From: JBBDXS01 sp040902195
GTDB lineage: Bacteria; Chloroflexota; Dehalococcoidia; DSTF01; RBG-16-68-14
DNA: 64,000 nt
Direction of reading: 5' to 3'
Assembly: GCA_040902195.1 (NCBI GenBank)
Contig: JBBDXS010000003.1
Location: 1 to 64,000 of the forward strand
In this document: positions 52,504-62,900 of the stretch, one piece after another
How positions within the stretch are numbered: position 1 is the stretch's first letter
Layout of the letters: each line of letters starts with the position of its first letter
Position numbers and translations under genes: made by a program
Notes under the pieces: model-generated
Told to the model about the DNA's origin: nothing
Databases searched by the model: none
Seen by the model: only the letters and a program-made list of their open reading frames with translations

Positions 52504-53724
52504 TTAGCGCTCGACTTCGTCCGCGCGGCCGGCGAGCCGGTAGTACCAGGCCTCCATGCGCGCCATGTTCGTCTCGAGGATGCCGTAGTCCTCGACGAAC
52601 GCGCGGTTGCGCTCGACAGCGTCGCGGCGCAGCTCGACGTCCTCGAGCGCGCGCACGAGCGCCGTGGCGAGCGCCGCCTCCTCGCGAACGGGGACGCGCA
52701 GCCCCTGTGTGCCGTCCTCGACAAGCTCTTCCTGCGACGGCAGGTCGGAGACGACGGGAAACGCGCCGCACGCCATCGCTTGCAGCAGCGCGACGGATGT
52801 GGCGTCGGAGCTCGGCACCGACACGAAGACCTCCGCGTCGAGCATGGCGTCGCGTAGCTGCTCCTGCGAGAGCTGCCCGGCGAACCGGACGGCATCGTCG
52901 AGACGGAGCGCGCGCGCGAGCGCCTCGAGCCGCGGTCGCAGCCTTCCGTCGCCCGCGATGACGAGCTGCGCGTTCGGCACGCGCTCGCGCACGCGGGGCA
53001 TCGCGCGCAGGAGGACATCGATATTGTAGAGCGGCTTATCGAGCGAGCGCGTACTCAACACGACCGTCGCGCGCGTGCGATCGAGCGTTCGCGCGTTCAC
53101 CGACGCACCGGGCGGCGGCAGGAAGTCACGCTCGACGCCGAGGACGATGTGTTGCGCCCGTGCGCGATCGAGTCCGAGCCGCACGACCATCTCGCGCAGC
53201 ATGTGGCGGTTGTTCGCCGTGCCGAGATCGGCGTGATCGATGGCAAAGCGCGCAATCCGGCGGCTGAGCGGCGACCGCACCGGATCGACGAGGACGTCCG
53301 AACCCCACGCGGTTACAACGTAGGGGTGGAACGCGGCGCTCGTCCCGTAAAACCCGTGCTCGACGAGGTAGTGCGCGTGCAGGACGTCCGGCGCGATCTC
53401 CTCGACGGTCCGTCGCAGTCCGGCGCGTCGGTAGCGCACGAGCTGCACGAGACGCTGGATCCCGGGCGGGAGGCGTCGAGCCAGCCGGGGCGTTAGGCCG
53501 GGCCGCGCGGCCTCCCTCGGGAGGACGCCCCCGCCAGAGGCGGGGCGGAGGGCGCGCAGAGCGACGCCCTCCGGCGGCCCGGCCGACGGCGCGTAGTAGG
53601 AAAGCGCATGCACCTCATGCCCGCGACGGACGAAGTAAGCGAGCCACGACCGCGTGTGGACGCCCTCGAGGTCGCCGAGAACGCAGATGCGCAGGCGGTG
53701 CTCCGGCGAGACGGACTCGATCAC
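52504..53724 (-). CDS. Glycosyltransferase family 4
   Basis: The 406-residue GT-B enzyme begins LRICVLGDLEGVHTRSWLAYF and has VLSTRSLDKPLYNIDVLLRA and FVSVPSSDATSVALLQAMACGAFPVVS. The EX7E acidic pair is altered (SSDATSVALLQA), as in some GT4 subgroups. The GTG at 53724 overlaps the flippase stop (GTGA); the longer frame upstream is antisense-like composition and is rejected. It is similar in layout to the 51330 enzyme. Confidence 0.9.
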   Translation of the reverse strand: MIESVSPEHRLRICVLGDLEGVHTRSWLAYFVRRGHEVHALSYYAPSAGPPEGVALRALRPASGGGVLPREAARPGLTPRLARRLPPGIQRLVQLVRYRRAGLRRTVEEIAPDVLHAHYLVEHGFYGTSAAFHPYVVTAWGSDVLVDPVRSPLSRRIARFAIDHADLGTANNRHMLREMVVRLGLDRARAQHIVLGVERDFLPPPGASVNARTLDRTRATVVLSTRSLDKPLYNIDVLLRAMPRVRERVPNAQLVIAGDGRLRPRLEALARALRLDDAVRFAGQLSQEQLRDAMLDAEVFVSVPSSDATSVALLQAMACGAFPVVSDLPSQEELVEDGTQGLRVPVREEAALATALVRALEDVELRRDAVERNRAFVEDYGILETNMARMEAWYYRLAGRADEVER

Positions 53725-55097
53725 GGCTGCACCGGCGCGAACCGCTCTCGCGCCGCATCGAGCACGCGCCGGACGTCGTCGCCGCGGACGATCACGGCCT
53801 CCCAGACCGACCCGCCGGAGAGCCGTCGATAGGCCGCCAACGAAAGCACGAAGTGGACCCCGTACGCGATCGACGACGCGATCGCGGCGCCGGTGACGTG
53901 GAACCGCGGGATCAGCGCCACGTCCGCGACGACCGTCACGACGAGCGCGGCGAACGTGATCATGCTGTTTGTGAACGGGCGTCCCTGGCTGAAGATGTAG
54001 CTCGTCAGCACCTTCGAACCCGCGAGCGCGACGGTTCCCGGCAGCAGCCACAACAGCGGCGCAACCGCGGAATCGAACTCGTCGCCGAACAGGCCGGGCA
54101 CAAGCCACGGTGACACGACAGCGAGCGCCAGCGCCGCGATCGCGCTGATCAGCAGCGTGTTGCGGCAGACCAGCGGCGTCGTGCGGGCGGCCTCGGCGGC
54201 GTCGGCTGCGGTGAGGCGCGGCAGCAGCACGGCCGCGACAGCGTTCGCCAGAAACCAGATGCTCTGGCTCGTCGTGACGCTGACGGCGTAGATGCCGACG
54301 CCGGCCGCGCTCACGAACAGCAGCACGATGTACTGGTCGAGGCGGTAGTTGAGCAGCTGTACCAGGTTCCCGAGCTGGCCCTTCATCCCGAACTGCACCT
54401 GCTCGCGCATCGATTGCAGATCGAACGTGAAGAGCTCGCGCAGGCGCAGCGCCGCCGGGCCGAGCAGCGCGAGCGCCAGCAGCGTCGCGACGCCTGTAGC
54501 GGCGCACCAGGAGAGCAGTGCTCCCCTCGTGCTGATGTCCCCCGCGCTCATGCCGAACGCCAGCAGCGCGAACAGCACGAGCGGCTGCACGACGATCACG
54601 GCGTTCATCGCGAGGAAGCGGCTCTGTCCCTGCAGCACCGTCGTGAGGACGTTGTAGTTCAGAAACAATGGCACTGCGAACGCGAAGACCCAGTACGGCG
54701 CGCCTTCGTCGAGCAGCCTGTCGCCGATCGTAAGCCAGGCGAGCAGCACGAGCAGCGTGCTGACCGCCGCCGAGACGGCCATCACCTGCTGCGCGTTCGC
54801 GACGACGCGCGACACCGACGCCTCGCCCTTTCCGAGGTAGTACACCGCCGAGACGTTCAGCCCCAGGCTGAGCAGCGCCTGCGCGATCGATGCCGAGAGC
54901 AAGAACAGCGCGTAGACGCCCCGGCCGTCGGGCCCCAGCGCGCGCGCCAGCAGGACCGACACGCCGAACGCCAGCGCCGCGCTCACGACGTACGTCAGCA
55001 AGACGAGATTGACGTGGCCCAGGAAGCCGAGCCGTCGCTCTGGCTGCGCGGCGGCAGTCACGCTAGCAGCCTCCGATGCCCGCGCGCGGCGCGACAT
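53721..55097 (-). CDS. Oligosaccharide flippase (Wzx/MATE-like)
   Basis: The 458-residue polytopic membrane protein has about 12-14 hydrophobic segments. The first are LVLLTYVVSAALAFGVSVLLARALGPDGRG, with the GPDGRG turn typical of polysaccharide flippases. It moves undecaprenyl-linked repeat units across the membrane. No Wzy polymerase is recognised in the operon, so the polymer may be short or the ligase/polymerase may be encoded elsewhere. It overlaps the upstream GT gene by 35 nt. Confidence 0.9.
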   Translation of the reverse strand: MSRRARASEAASVTAAAQPERRLGFLGHVNLVLLTYVVSAALAFGVSVLLARALGPDGRGVYALFLLSASIAQALLSLGLNVSAVYYLGKGEASVSRVVANAQQVMAVSAAVSTLLVLLAWLTIGDRLLDEGAPYWVFAFAVPLFLNYNVLTTVLQGQSRFLAMNAVIVVQPLVLFALLAFGMSAGDISTRGALLSWCAATGVATLLALALLGPAALRLRELFTFDLQSMREQVQFGMKGQLGNLVQLLNYRLDQYIVLLFVSAAGVGIYAVSVTTSQSIWFLANAVAAVLLPRLTAADAAEAARTTPLVCRNTLLISAIAALALAVVSPWLVPGLFGDEFDSAVAPLLWLLPGTVALAGSKVLTSYIFSQGRPFTNSMITFAALVVTVVADVALIPRFHVTGAAIASSIAYGVHFVLSLAAYRRLSGGSVWEAVIVRGDDVRRVLDAARERFAPVQP

Positions 55098-56367
55098 GGT
55101 CGGGCGTACGAACGCCGGCCAGCCGCTCGACCTCGTCGACCTCAGCAGCGAGGCGCGCCTCCCACGTCCAGAAGTTCGTCTCGGCGTAGCGACGCGCGCC
55201 CGCGGCGAGACGCTCGCGCAACGAGGCGTCGCGCGCCAGCTCGATCACCGCGCGCGAGATGCCCGCCGGATCGCCGTCCGGCAGCAGACGGCCCGTCTCA
55301 CCGTCGCGAATCAGCTCGCCGGTGTCGCCGGCGTCGACGGTGACGATCGCGACGCCGCAGGTCATCGCTTCGAGCAGCGGGTTGCCGGCGTTCGACAGGT
55401 CCGCGGGCGCGAGAAAGACGTCCGACGCCTGCATATAGCGCACGACCCCCTCTTGCGGTACCGCGCCCGCGAAGCGCACGTGATCGATGACGCCCAGCTC
55501 GCGCGAGAGCGCTTCGAGCCGGTCGCGCTCTTCGCCGTCGCCCACGATGAGCAGCAGCGCGTTCGGCACGTCACGGACGATCTGCGGCAGCGCGGACACC
55601 GCGCGATCGACGCGCTTCCACGTCGCGAGGCGCGACGCAGTGATCATGACGAAACCCTCGCTCGGGATGTCGAGCGCCCGTCTCCGTTCGATGCGCTCCT
55701 CCGGCGTCGCGGGTCGCAGGCGATCGAGATCGAGGCCGTTACGCCAGAAGCGCACCTTGTCTTGCGACTGCGGGTTGAGACGCGCGAGCACCTCGTCGCC
55801 CTGCGTCCCGTCGTTTGTCATGATATAGAGGTCTGCGGGCAGACGCAGCGCGCGCACTTCCTCGTACTTGCGCAGCCGCGCCAGTGGCGAATCGAGCGCC
55901 GGCCGCATAACGGTGCCCTGAAAGCGGGCGACGACGGGCCCCCGCCAGCGGCGGCGCAGCCGCCGCGCCGCGAGCGCACCGTGCACCTCGTACGCGTACA
56001 GGACATCGACGGCTTCGCGATCGAGGACGCGCTCCGCTCGACGCGCCGCCAGCATCGGGAACAGCAGCGCGAAGCGCAGCTTTTGGTCGGCCTTGCTGAC
56101 GGCGTCGGCCAGCGGCAGCCTCGACTCCTGAAGCGAGGGCAGATGGAAGCGCTCGTACGCGACCCCGGCGATCTCTGGCGGCGTCGCGGGCGGCGCGGCG
56201 CGTAGCCGCCCTCCGGGGAGGTGCGCGTTCGCACCGATGGTGGCTGTTACATATGTGACGCGATGGCCTCGTTCCGCGTAGGCGCGCAGGGTGCGCTCCA
56301 GCGTCGGCGCGCCGCCGCTGCCGGGGAGAGCCCAGACGTCCAGCGCGCAGACCATCAGCACGTGCAT
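55063..56367 (-). CDS. Glycosyltransferase family 4
   Basis: The 434-residue GT-B enzyme has an N-terminal GSGGAPTLERTLRAYAERGH acceptor domain, MITASRLATWKRVDRAVSAL, and SNAGNPLLEAMTCGVAIVT with an NPLLEA variant of the EX7E motif. It is the first gene of the 14-gene operon, divergent from tRNA-Pro. The promoter should lie between 56368 and 56455, overlapping the tRNA promoter on the other strand. Confidence 0.9.
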   Translation of the reverse strand: MHVLMVCALDVWALPGSGGAPTLERTLRAYAERGHRVTYVTATIGANAHLPGGRLRAAPPATPPEIAGVAYERFHLPSLQESRLPLADAVSKADQKLRFALLFPMLAARRAERVLDREAVDVLYAYEVHGALAARRLRRRWRGPVVARFQGTVMRPALDSPLARLRKYEEVRALRLPADLYIMTNDGTQGDEVLARLNPQSQDKVRFWRNGLDLDRLRPATPEERIERRRALDIPSEGFVMITASRLATWKRVDRAVSALPQIVRDVPNALLLIVGDGEERDRLEALSRELGVIDHVRFAGAVPQEGVVRYMQASDVFLAPADLSNAGNPLLEAMTCGVAIVTVDAGDTGELIRDGETGRLLPDGDPAGISRAVIELARDASLRERLAAGARRYAETNFWTWEARLAAEVDEVERLAGVRTPDHVAPRAGIGGC

Positions 56368-56416
56368 CGGTTTCGTCTCGGAGTGTAGCCCCCGCCTTGG
56401 GCCGGATCAAACGTTC

Positions 56417-56446
56417 TCGACACTCCCAGAATCGCTCTGCTACCAT
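56417..56446 (+). promoter_or_regulatory. Promoter of tRNA-Pro
   Basis: TCGACA (56417-56422) and TACCAT (56441-56446) are 18 nt apart and end 9 nt before the mature tRNA. The match is moderate. Confidence 0.5.
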
Positions 56447-56455
56447 GTGGCGGCT

Positions 56456-56533
56456 CGGGGTGTAGCTCAGCCAGGTTAGAGCGCACGGTTCGGGACCGTG
56501 AGGTCGGCAGTTCAAATCTGCCCACCCCGACCA
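56456..56533 (+). tRNA. tRNA-Pro(CGG)
   Basis: The full cloverleaf is visible. The acceptor is CGGGGTG/CACCCCG, D-arm GCTC...GAGC, anticodon stem CACGG/CCGTG with loop TTCGGGA, and T-arm GGCAG-TTCAAAT-CTGCC. The anticodon CGG (56491-56493) reads CCG (Pro). Discriminator A (56530) is followed by an encoded CCA (56531-56533). Confidence 0.96.
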
Positions 56534-56736
56534 TCTTCTCGTGGCGAAGCGAGTAGACCAATTACAGGGCCTTCAAGTAGGGTTCTTCCCTTATGGCACA
56601 TACTCGCCACCGCGCCGACAAGTGCTCGGGATAATTTCACAGACTTTTCAACGAATATCCCTTGTAGGGGCGAAAAGTCGGCGCTACAATCCGTCGGACA
56701 AGAGGCCCTCGTGCCAGATCTTGAGGTGACTCCGCC

Positions 56737-57585
56737 ATGTTTCAGAACGACGACAGGGTCCAGACCAGACGCCGCCAGGCCGATACTGCGATCCGCCTGG
56801 CGATGGCGAATCGCTGGGAGGAGGCCGTCAACGCCAACAAGTCGATCCTGACGCTCTTTCCCAACGACGCCGACTCGTACAACAGGCTGGGCAAGGCGTT
56901 GATGGAGCTCGGCCGCTACAGCGAAGCGAAGAAGTCGTACAAGAAGGCCGTCGATCTCGAGCCGACGAACCAGATCGCGCGCAAGAACCTGGAGCGGCTC
57001 GGCGTGCTGATCAAGAGCGGCGCCGGCCAGTCGACCACCACGCTCGTCGACCCCTCGCTGTTCATCGAAGAGATGGGCAAGACGGCCGTGACGACGCTGC
57101 AGGAAGTATCCAAGGACGTGCTGAACACGCTGGACGCCGGCGAAGGCGTGGACCTCCTACGAGAGGGCAAGGTCATCCGCGTAGCAACGCCGGGCGGCGA
57201 CATCGTCGGCACGATCGAGCCCAAGCTCACGCTGCGGCTGAACAAGCTGCTCGACGGCGGCAACGAGTACGCTGTGGCAATCACCAGCCTTGCGGGCGGC
57301 GATTGCAAGATCATCATCCGCGAGACGTATCAGCACCCAAACCAGGTTGGGCGGCCCTCGTTCCCGGCAGCCGGCACGACAGAGACGCTGCGGCCCTACA
57401 CTAAGGAGCGCCTGCTCCGCGTCCAGGCCGGCACGGAAGAGCGCGAGGAGCGCGAGGAGGGATCCGCTCTCGATGACGAGGAGGCGGACGATACCTGGGA
57501 CGGCGATCGCGTCGTCCAGGAAGGGCACGTTCGCCTGAACGACGCCGCCGCGGCCGAAGACGTAGACGACGAGATCGAAGAGTAG
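56737..57585 (+). CDS. TPR-repeat protein
   Basis: The 282-residue protein has two to three TPR motifs at about 14-90 (AMANRWEEAVNANKSILTLFP, then YNRLGKALMELGRYSEAKKSYKKAVDLEP), a middle beta-rich domain, and an acidic Glu/Asp-rich C-terminus (about 235-282). There is no signal peptide. It may act as a cytosolic scaffold; its partner is unknown. A TACAAT -10 box at 56685-56690 may drive it. A strong terminator follows. Confidence 0.82.
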   Translation: MFQNDDRVQTRRRQADTAIRLAMANRWEEAVNANKSILTLFPNDADSYNRLGKALMELGRYSEAKKSYKKAVDLEPTNQIARKNLERLGVLIKSGAGQSTTTLVDPSLFIEEMGKTAVTTLQEVSKDVLNTLDAGEGVDLLREGKVIRVATPGGDIVGTIEPKLTLRLNKLLDGGNEYAVAITSLAGGDCKIIIRETYQHPNQVGRPSFPAAGTTETLRPYTKERLLRVQAGTEEREEREEGSALDDEEADDTWDGDRVVQEGHVRLNDAAAAEDVDDEIEE

Positions 57586-57606
57586 TTCCGGACCAATCGA
57601 GCACAA

Positions 57607-57650
57607 GACAGCGGGCGGAGGCTTCTGGCCACCGCCCGCTGTCTTGTTTG
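57607..57650 (+). terminator. Rho-independent terminator after the TPR gene
   Basis: GACAGCGGGCGG (57607-57618) and CCGCCCGCTGTC (57632-57643) pair perfectly over 12 bp and are followed by TTGTTTG. Confidence 0.88.
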
Positions 57651-57715
57651 TCCGATTAGAAGCGTCATTGGCGGGGGCGCGAGCCGCGGCGGTACCATGT
57701 TCGGCAGGAGCTTCC

Positions 57716-58429
57716 ATGAACGAATCTAGGCCTCGTATCGGTGTCACCCGCTGGGAGACGTTCCCGGGCGGGCGCATCGAGAACTACTGGGAAGCCGTCG
57801 AGGCGGCCGGCGGGGAGCACATCGACCTGCGTGATCCCGCGTCCGGCTCCCGCGAGCTCGACGGCCTCGTGCTCACCGGTGGGCTGGACGTCGATCCAGC
57901 GCGCTACGGCGAGACGCCCCACCCTACCGTCAAGCGTTTCGACCCCGAGCGCGACGCCTTCGAGCTGCGACTGCTTTCGGAGGCGCTGGAGCGCGATCTG
58001 CCCATCTTCGCGATCTGCCGGGGACATCAGCTCCTGAACGTTGCGTTCGGCGGTACTCTCCTCCAGCACATCGAGGACAACAGCCACCGCGCGCAGTACG
58101 AGGTGGAGGGCTTCCCATCGCGCTGGCACACTGTGCGCGTCAAGCGCGCAACCAAGCTTTTCGAGCTGCTGGGCCGCGAAGAGATCACCGTGAACTCGCG
58201 CCACCACCAGGCCGTGACGCCGGACCGCCTCGCGACCGGCCTACGCGCAACCGCGATGTCTTCCGATGGCTTCGTCGAGGGTATCGAGAGCGCACAGCAC
58301 CGGTGGGTACTCGGCGTGCAGTGGCACCCCGAGCGCCCTGAGGCCGAGCACAACTTCTTCGCACCGGAAAACGCGCGCCTGTTCGAGGCGCTCGTCGCCG
58401 AAGCACGCAAGGTAGGGACACGGACATGA
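57716..58429 (+). CDS. Class I glutamine amidotransferase-like peptidase C26
   Basis: The 237-residue protein has LVLTGGLDVDPARYGE, the nucleophile Cys in FAICRGHQLLNVAFGG, NSRHHQAV and the catalytic His-x-Glu in GVQWHPERPE. This matches PuuD-type gamma-glutamyl hydrolases (for example of gamma-glutamyl-GABA). No polyamine genes are nearby. ATG 57716 follows GGCAGGAG. It overlaps the cyclase fusion gene by 4 nt (ATGA), so the two are co-translated. Confidence 0.92.
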   Translation: MNESRPRIGVTRWETFPGGRIENYWEAVEAAGGEHIDLRDPASGSRELDGLVLTGGLDVDPARYGETPHPTVKRFDPERDAFELRLLSEALERDLPIFAICRGHQLLNVAFGGTLLQHIEDNSHRAQYEVEGFPSRWHTVRVKRATKLFELLGREEITVNSRHHQAVTPDRLATGLRATAMSSDGFVEGIESAQHRWVLGVQWHPERPEAEHNFFAPENARLFEALVAEARKVGTRT

Positions 58430-59808
58430 CCTCACCGAACATCACGCCTCGCATCCAGTTCGCAACGACGAGCGACGGCGTCCGCATCGCGTACGCCACG
58501 CTGGGCGAAGGCCCGCCCCTCGTCTACATGCCGGAGTGGGTGAGCCACATCGAGATCGAGATGAACGGGCTCTCCGGCCCCTACATCAGCCGGCTGGCAC
58601 GGAATCACACCGTGCTGCTCTACGACGGCAGGGGTACCGGCCTCTCCGATCGCAATGCGAGCGACTTCTCGGTTGAATCGCGGCTGCGCGACTTGGACGC
58701 TGTCGTCGAACACGCGGGACTAGAAGAATTCGTGCTTTTCTCCGCGAGTCAGGCCAGCCCGGTTGGCATCACCTACGCGGCCCGCAACCTTGATCGCGTG
58801 CGCAAGCTCATCCTCTATAGTCCAATCGCCGGCACGGGAAGAGCCGATCACGGAGAGGAGAAGTCGCTCATTCGCGCCGTGCTGGACCTGATCCGGGCGG
58901 AGTGGGGTGTCGGCGCGCGAACGACTCTCGGCTTCGTCCATCCGGACGCCGATCCTCGCGAGATGGAGGAAGAGCTTACCTATCTTCGCGCCGCCTCGAA
59001 CGGCGAGGTGGCCGCAGCCATCCTGGAGCAGAACTTCTTCCACACCGACGTGAGCGAAGAGCTGACGAAGATTACCGTGCCGACGCTCGTGCTACACCGG
59101 CGCGACGATCAGGCAGTTCCACTCGAGTCCGGCAGGCGCGCCGCATCGCTCCTGTCCGATGCGCGCTTCGTCCCGCTCGAGGGCGACCATCATCTGCCGT
59201 TCCGCGGCGACGCCGATTCCGTCCTGCGGGCCGTCGAGGAGTTTCTCGGCGTCGAGTCGCCGTCCGAGCCGGCCGCGCCGCCGCATACGCACGTACATGT
59301 CGGTGCTCCGCTGACGATCCTGTTCACCGACATGGAGGGATCCACGGCGCTCACCCGACGCCTCGGCGACGCGCAGGCCCAAACGCTCGTACGGCGTCAC
59401 AACGACGTCGTGCGCGAGGCGCTGCGGTCGCACGGCGGCAGCGAGATCAAGCACACCGGCGACGGCATCATGGCGTCGTTCCAGGCCGCTTCCTCCGGCC
59501 TCGAATGCGCGATCGTGGTCCAGCGCGCGTTGCAGCGCCACCACCAGGACGATCCGGAAGGCCAGGTACGCGTTCGCATCGGCATAAACGTAGGCGAGCC
59601 CGTCGCGGAAGACGACGACCTCTTCGGCACCGCCGTCCAGCTCGCGCGCCGCGTCTGCGACGAGGCGCAGCCCGGCCAGATCGTCGTCTCGAACGTCGTC
59701 CGAGAGCTCGTCGCGGGCAAAGGCTTCCTTTTCTCCGACGCCGGCGAGGCGGCGCTGCGCGGGTTTGACGACCCGGTCCGCCTCTACGAGGTCCGCTGGC
59801 AGGAATAA
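58426..59808 (+). CDS. Alpha/beta hydrolase fused to a class III nucleotidyl cyclase domain
   Basis: Residues 10-275 are an alpha/beta-hydrolase domain: YDGRGTGLSDR and the nucleophile elbow FSASQAS (Ser107, with Ser/Ala in place of the usual Gly-x-Ser-x-Gly glycines), and the acid/His region RRDDQAVP...GDHHLPF. Residues 295-460 are a class III cyclase: FTDMEGSTALTRRLGD (metal Asp302), IKHTGDGIMASF (Lys343, metal Asp346) and GINVGEP. Lys343 suggests adenylate rather than guanylate specificity. Such fusions occur in actinobacteria and Chloroflexota; the hydrolase part may sense a ligand. Confidence 0.9.
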   Translation: MTSPNITPRIQFATTSDGVRIAYATLGEGPPLVYMPEWVSHIEIEMNGLSGPYISRLARNHTVLLYDGRGTGLSDRNASDFSVESRLRDLDAVVEHAGLEEFVLFSASQASPVGITYAARNLDRVRKLILYSPIAGTGRADHGEEKSLIRAVLDLIRAEWGVGARTTLGFVHPDADPREMEEELTYLRAASNGEVAAAILEQNFFHTDVSEELTKITVPTLVLHRRDDQAVPLESGRRAASLLSDARFVPLEGDHHLPFRGDADSVLRAVEEFLGVESPSEPAAPPHTHVHVGAPLTILFTDMEGSTALTRRLGDAQAQTLVRRHNDVVREALRSHGGSEIKHTGDGIMASFQAASSGLECAIVVQRALQRHHQDDPEGQVRVRIGINVGEPVAEDDDLFGTAVQLARRVCDEAQPGQIVVSNVVRELVAGKGFLFSDAGEAALRGFDDPVRLYEVRWQE

Positions 59809-59932
59809 CCGCCTCGAACTGCGGTACCGGCCTATCGCCATGCGCCGCGTCGTTAGGTCCACATAGAGCCCCTCTATCACAATAGATTCAAAGCGCCCCT
59901 TCTAGTAAAATTGAGGTGGAGGCCGAAGCGTC

Positions 59933-62900
59933 ATGACCACCGAAGGAATGAGCGGCACGACCATCCGCCCGATCAAAATCGAGGAGGAGATGCGCGCCTC
60001 GTACCTCGATTACGCCATGAGCGTCATCGTGGCCCGCGCACTCCCCAGCGTCCAGGACGGGTTGAAGCCGGTGCAACGCCGCATTCTATATGCGATGTCG
60101 GAGCTGGGATTGCGGGCGACCTCACGCCACAAAAAGAGCGCCGGTATCGTCGGCGAGGTCCTGAAGAACTTCCACCCGCACGGCGACTCCGCCGTCTACG
60201 ACGCGATGGTGCGCATGGCGCAGGACTTCTCGCTGCGCTACCCGCTCGTCGATGGGCAAGGCAACTTCGGCAGCGTCGACAACGACCCACCGGCCGCCAT
60301 GCGCTACACGGAAGTGAGGCTCTCCGCCTTCGCGGAGGAGATGCTCGCCGACATCGACAAGAACACCGTCGATTTCGTGCCCAACTACGACGACAGCACG
60401 CAGGAGCCCGTCGTGCTGCCGTCGCGCGTGCCGAACCTGCTGGTGAACGGAGCATCCGGCATCGCCGTCGGCATGGCGACCAGCCTTCCGCCGCACAACC
60501 TCAGTGAGATCTGCGACGCCATCGTGAAGCTGATCGAGGCGCCGGACACGACGACCGACGAGCTCGCCGAGATCGTCGTAGGCCCCGACTTCCCGACCGG
60601 CGGCATTATCTACCGCATGCGCTCGGAGCACGAGTACGACGCCGAGGGCAAACGGATGGACGTCTTGCGCGACGCGATCAAGCAGACCTATGGCGACGGC
60701 AAGGGCCGCATCATCGTTCAGGCGCGCACGATGATCGAGGAGTCGGCGCGCGGCGGACGAATGCAGATCATCGTCACCGAGCTGCCGTACCAGGTGAACA
60801 AGGCCGCCCTCATCGAGCGCATCGCGGGGCTTGTGCGCGACAAGAAGATGGACGGCATCAGTGACCTCCGGGACGAGTCGGACCGCCACGGCATGCGCAT
60901 CGTCATCGAGCTGTCACGCACGGGACAGGCGCGCCAGGTGCTCAACCAGCTCTACAAGCACACGCCGATGCAGTCGACGTTCCCGGTGAACATGCTCGCG
61001 CTCGTCGACGGGCAGCCGCGCGTGATCAACCTGAAGACCGCCATCGAGCAGTACATCGGCTTCCGGCGCATCATCATCCGCCGCCGCACCGAGTTCGACC
61101 TGGAGAAAGCAAAGGACCGCCAGCACATCCTCGAAGGGCTGATCAAGGCCCTCGACAAGCTGGACGAGGTGATCAAGACGATCCGCGCCGCCAGCTCCGC
61201 GGACGACGCCAAGGACAAGCTCATGGAGCGGCCGTTCGGCCTGAGCGACCGCCAGGCCCAGGCCGTCCTCGATATGCAGCTCCGCCGCCTGGCCCGCCTG
61301 GAGCGCACCAAGATCGAGGACGAGTACAAGGAGATCACCAAGCTCATCGGCGAGCTCGAGGACCTCCTCGCCCACCCGAAGAAGATCGACGCGGTGATCA
61401 CGAGCGACGCTCTCGAGCTGAAGGAAAAGTACGGCGACGAGCGGCGCACCCAGATCGTGGCCAAGGAAGCTGAGCAGTTCACGGACGAGGACCTGGTCGC
61501 CCACCAGGAGGTCGTCATCACGATCAGCAACCGCGGCTACATCAAGCGCCTCCCGCTCGAGACGTACCGCCCGCAGCGCCGCGGCGGCCGCGGCATCACC
61601 GGCATGATCACGCGCGAGGCGGACGCCGTGCACCGGCTCATCGTCGGCGACACCCACGACAGCCTGCTGTTCTTCACGGACCGCGGCCGCGTCTTCCAGA
61701 TGCGCGCCTTCGATGTTCCGGACGCCTCGCGGCAGGCGAAGGGCATCCCGCTCATCAACCTGATCGACATCGATCAGCAGGAGCTCGTCACCGCTGTCGT
61801 CATGGCGCGCGACTTCAACAAAGACTGCATGGTCCTCGCGACGACGATGGGCGAGATCAAGAAGACGTCGCTCTCGGAGTTTGCCTCAGTGCGGCGCTCC
61901 GGACTGATCGCGATGAACCTCGAAAAGAGCGACGTCCTCATCTCGGCCAAGCTCGCGCACGAGACCGACGACGTGCTCATGGTCACGTCCGAAGGGCAAT
62001 CGAACCGCTTCCCCGTGAAGGAGCTGCGCTCTGCCTCGCGCGCGAGCGGTGGCGTGCGCGGCATCCGGCTCGGCAAGGGCGCCTCGCTCGTCTCGGCCGA
62101 CATCGCATCGCAGGGCGATCAGCTCTTCGTGCTGTCTGAGCTGGGCTACGGCAAGCGCACGCCGATCGAGGACTTTCCGAAACACCACCGCGGCGGAGGT
62201 GGCGTGATCTGCTTCAAGACGCGCGACACAACCGGCCCCGTTGTTGCGGCGCGCATGGTGAAGGACACGCAGGAGCTCATCGTCATCTCGCGCAGCGGCA
62301 TCGTGCTGCGTACGCGGATGGACGGCATCTCGATTCAGGGCCGCCCGACGCAGGGCGTCTCGGTGATCACGATCGCGCCCGGCGATGGTGTCGCATCGGT
62401 GGCAACGATCGAGATGGCGCCGGACGGCGGCCCGGCGACAGCCGAAGGCCCCGAGCCTCCATCGGGCCCGTCAGACACCGAACGGCGCTCCGAGAACGGC
62501 CACCAGCCGCCGCTCCCGGGCGGGCCGGGCCGCAACGGCGAGAGCGCCGATGAGGACTCAGAACCCGCCGAGGAGCCCGACGAGAAGCCTTCAGCCAGCA
62601 CTAAAGGCGCACCTGCTACCTCGAAGGCCCCGCAAGCCATCCGGCCCGCTCCAAAGGCCAGGCCGCCCGCGAAGCCGGCTGCCAAGGCGAAGGCTCCGGA
62701 CAGGCCGGCAGCCAGAGCGCGCCAGGCCGCGAAGCCGGCCAGGCCCGCCTCAAAAAAAGTCGACGCGGACGCCGCTAACGTCCGCGAGACCACGCAGCCG
62801 CACGCAGACGACTCAGAAGCGCTGAGCCACACCGACAGCGCGCTAAAGAAGGCCCAGGACGTCCTCGACCGCGTCGTACAGCTCCCGCTCGACCCGCTCG

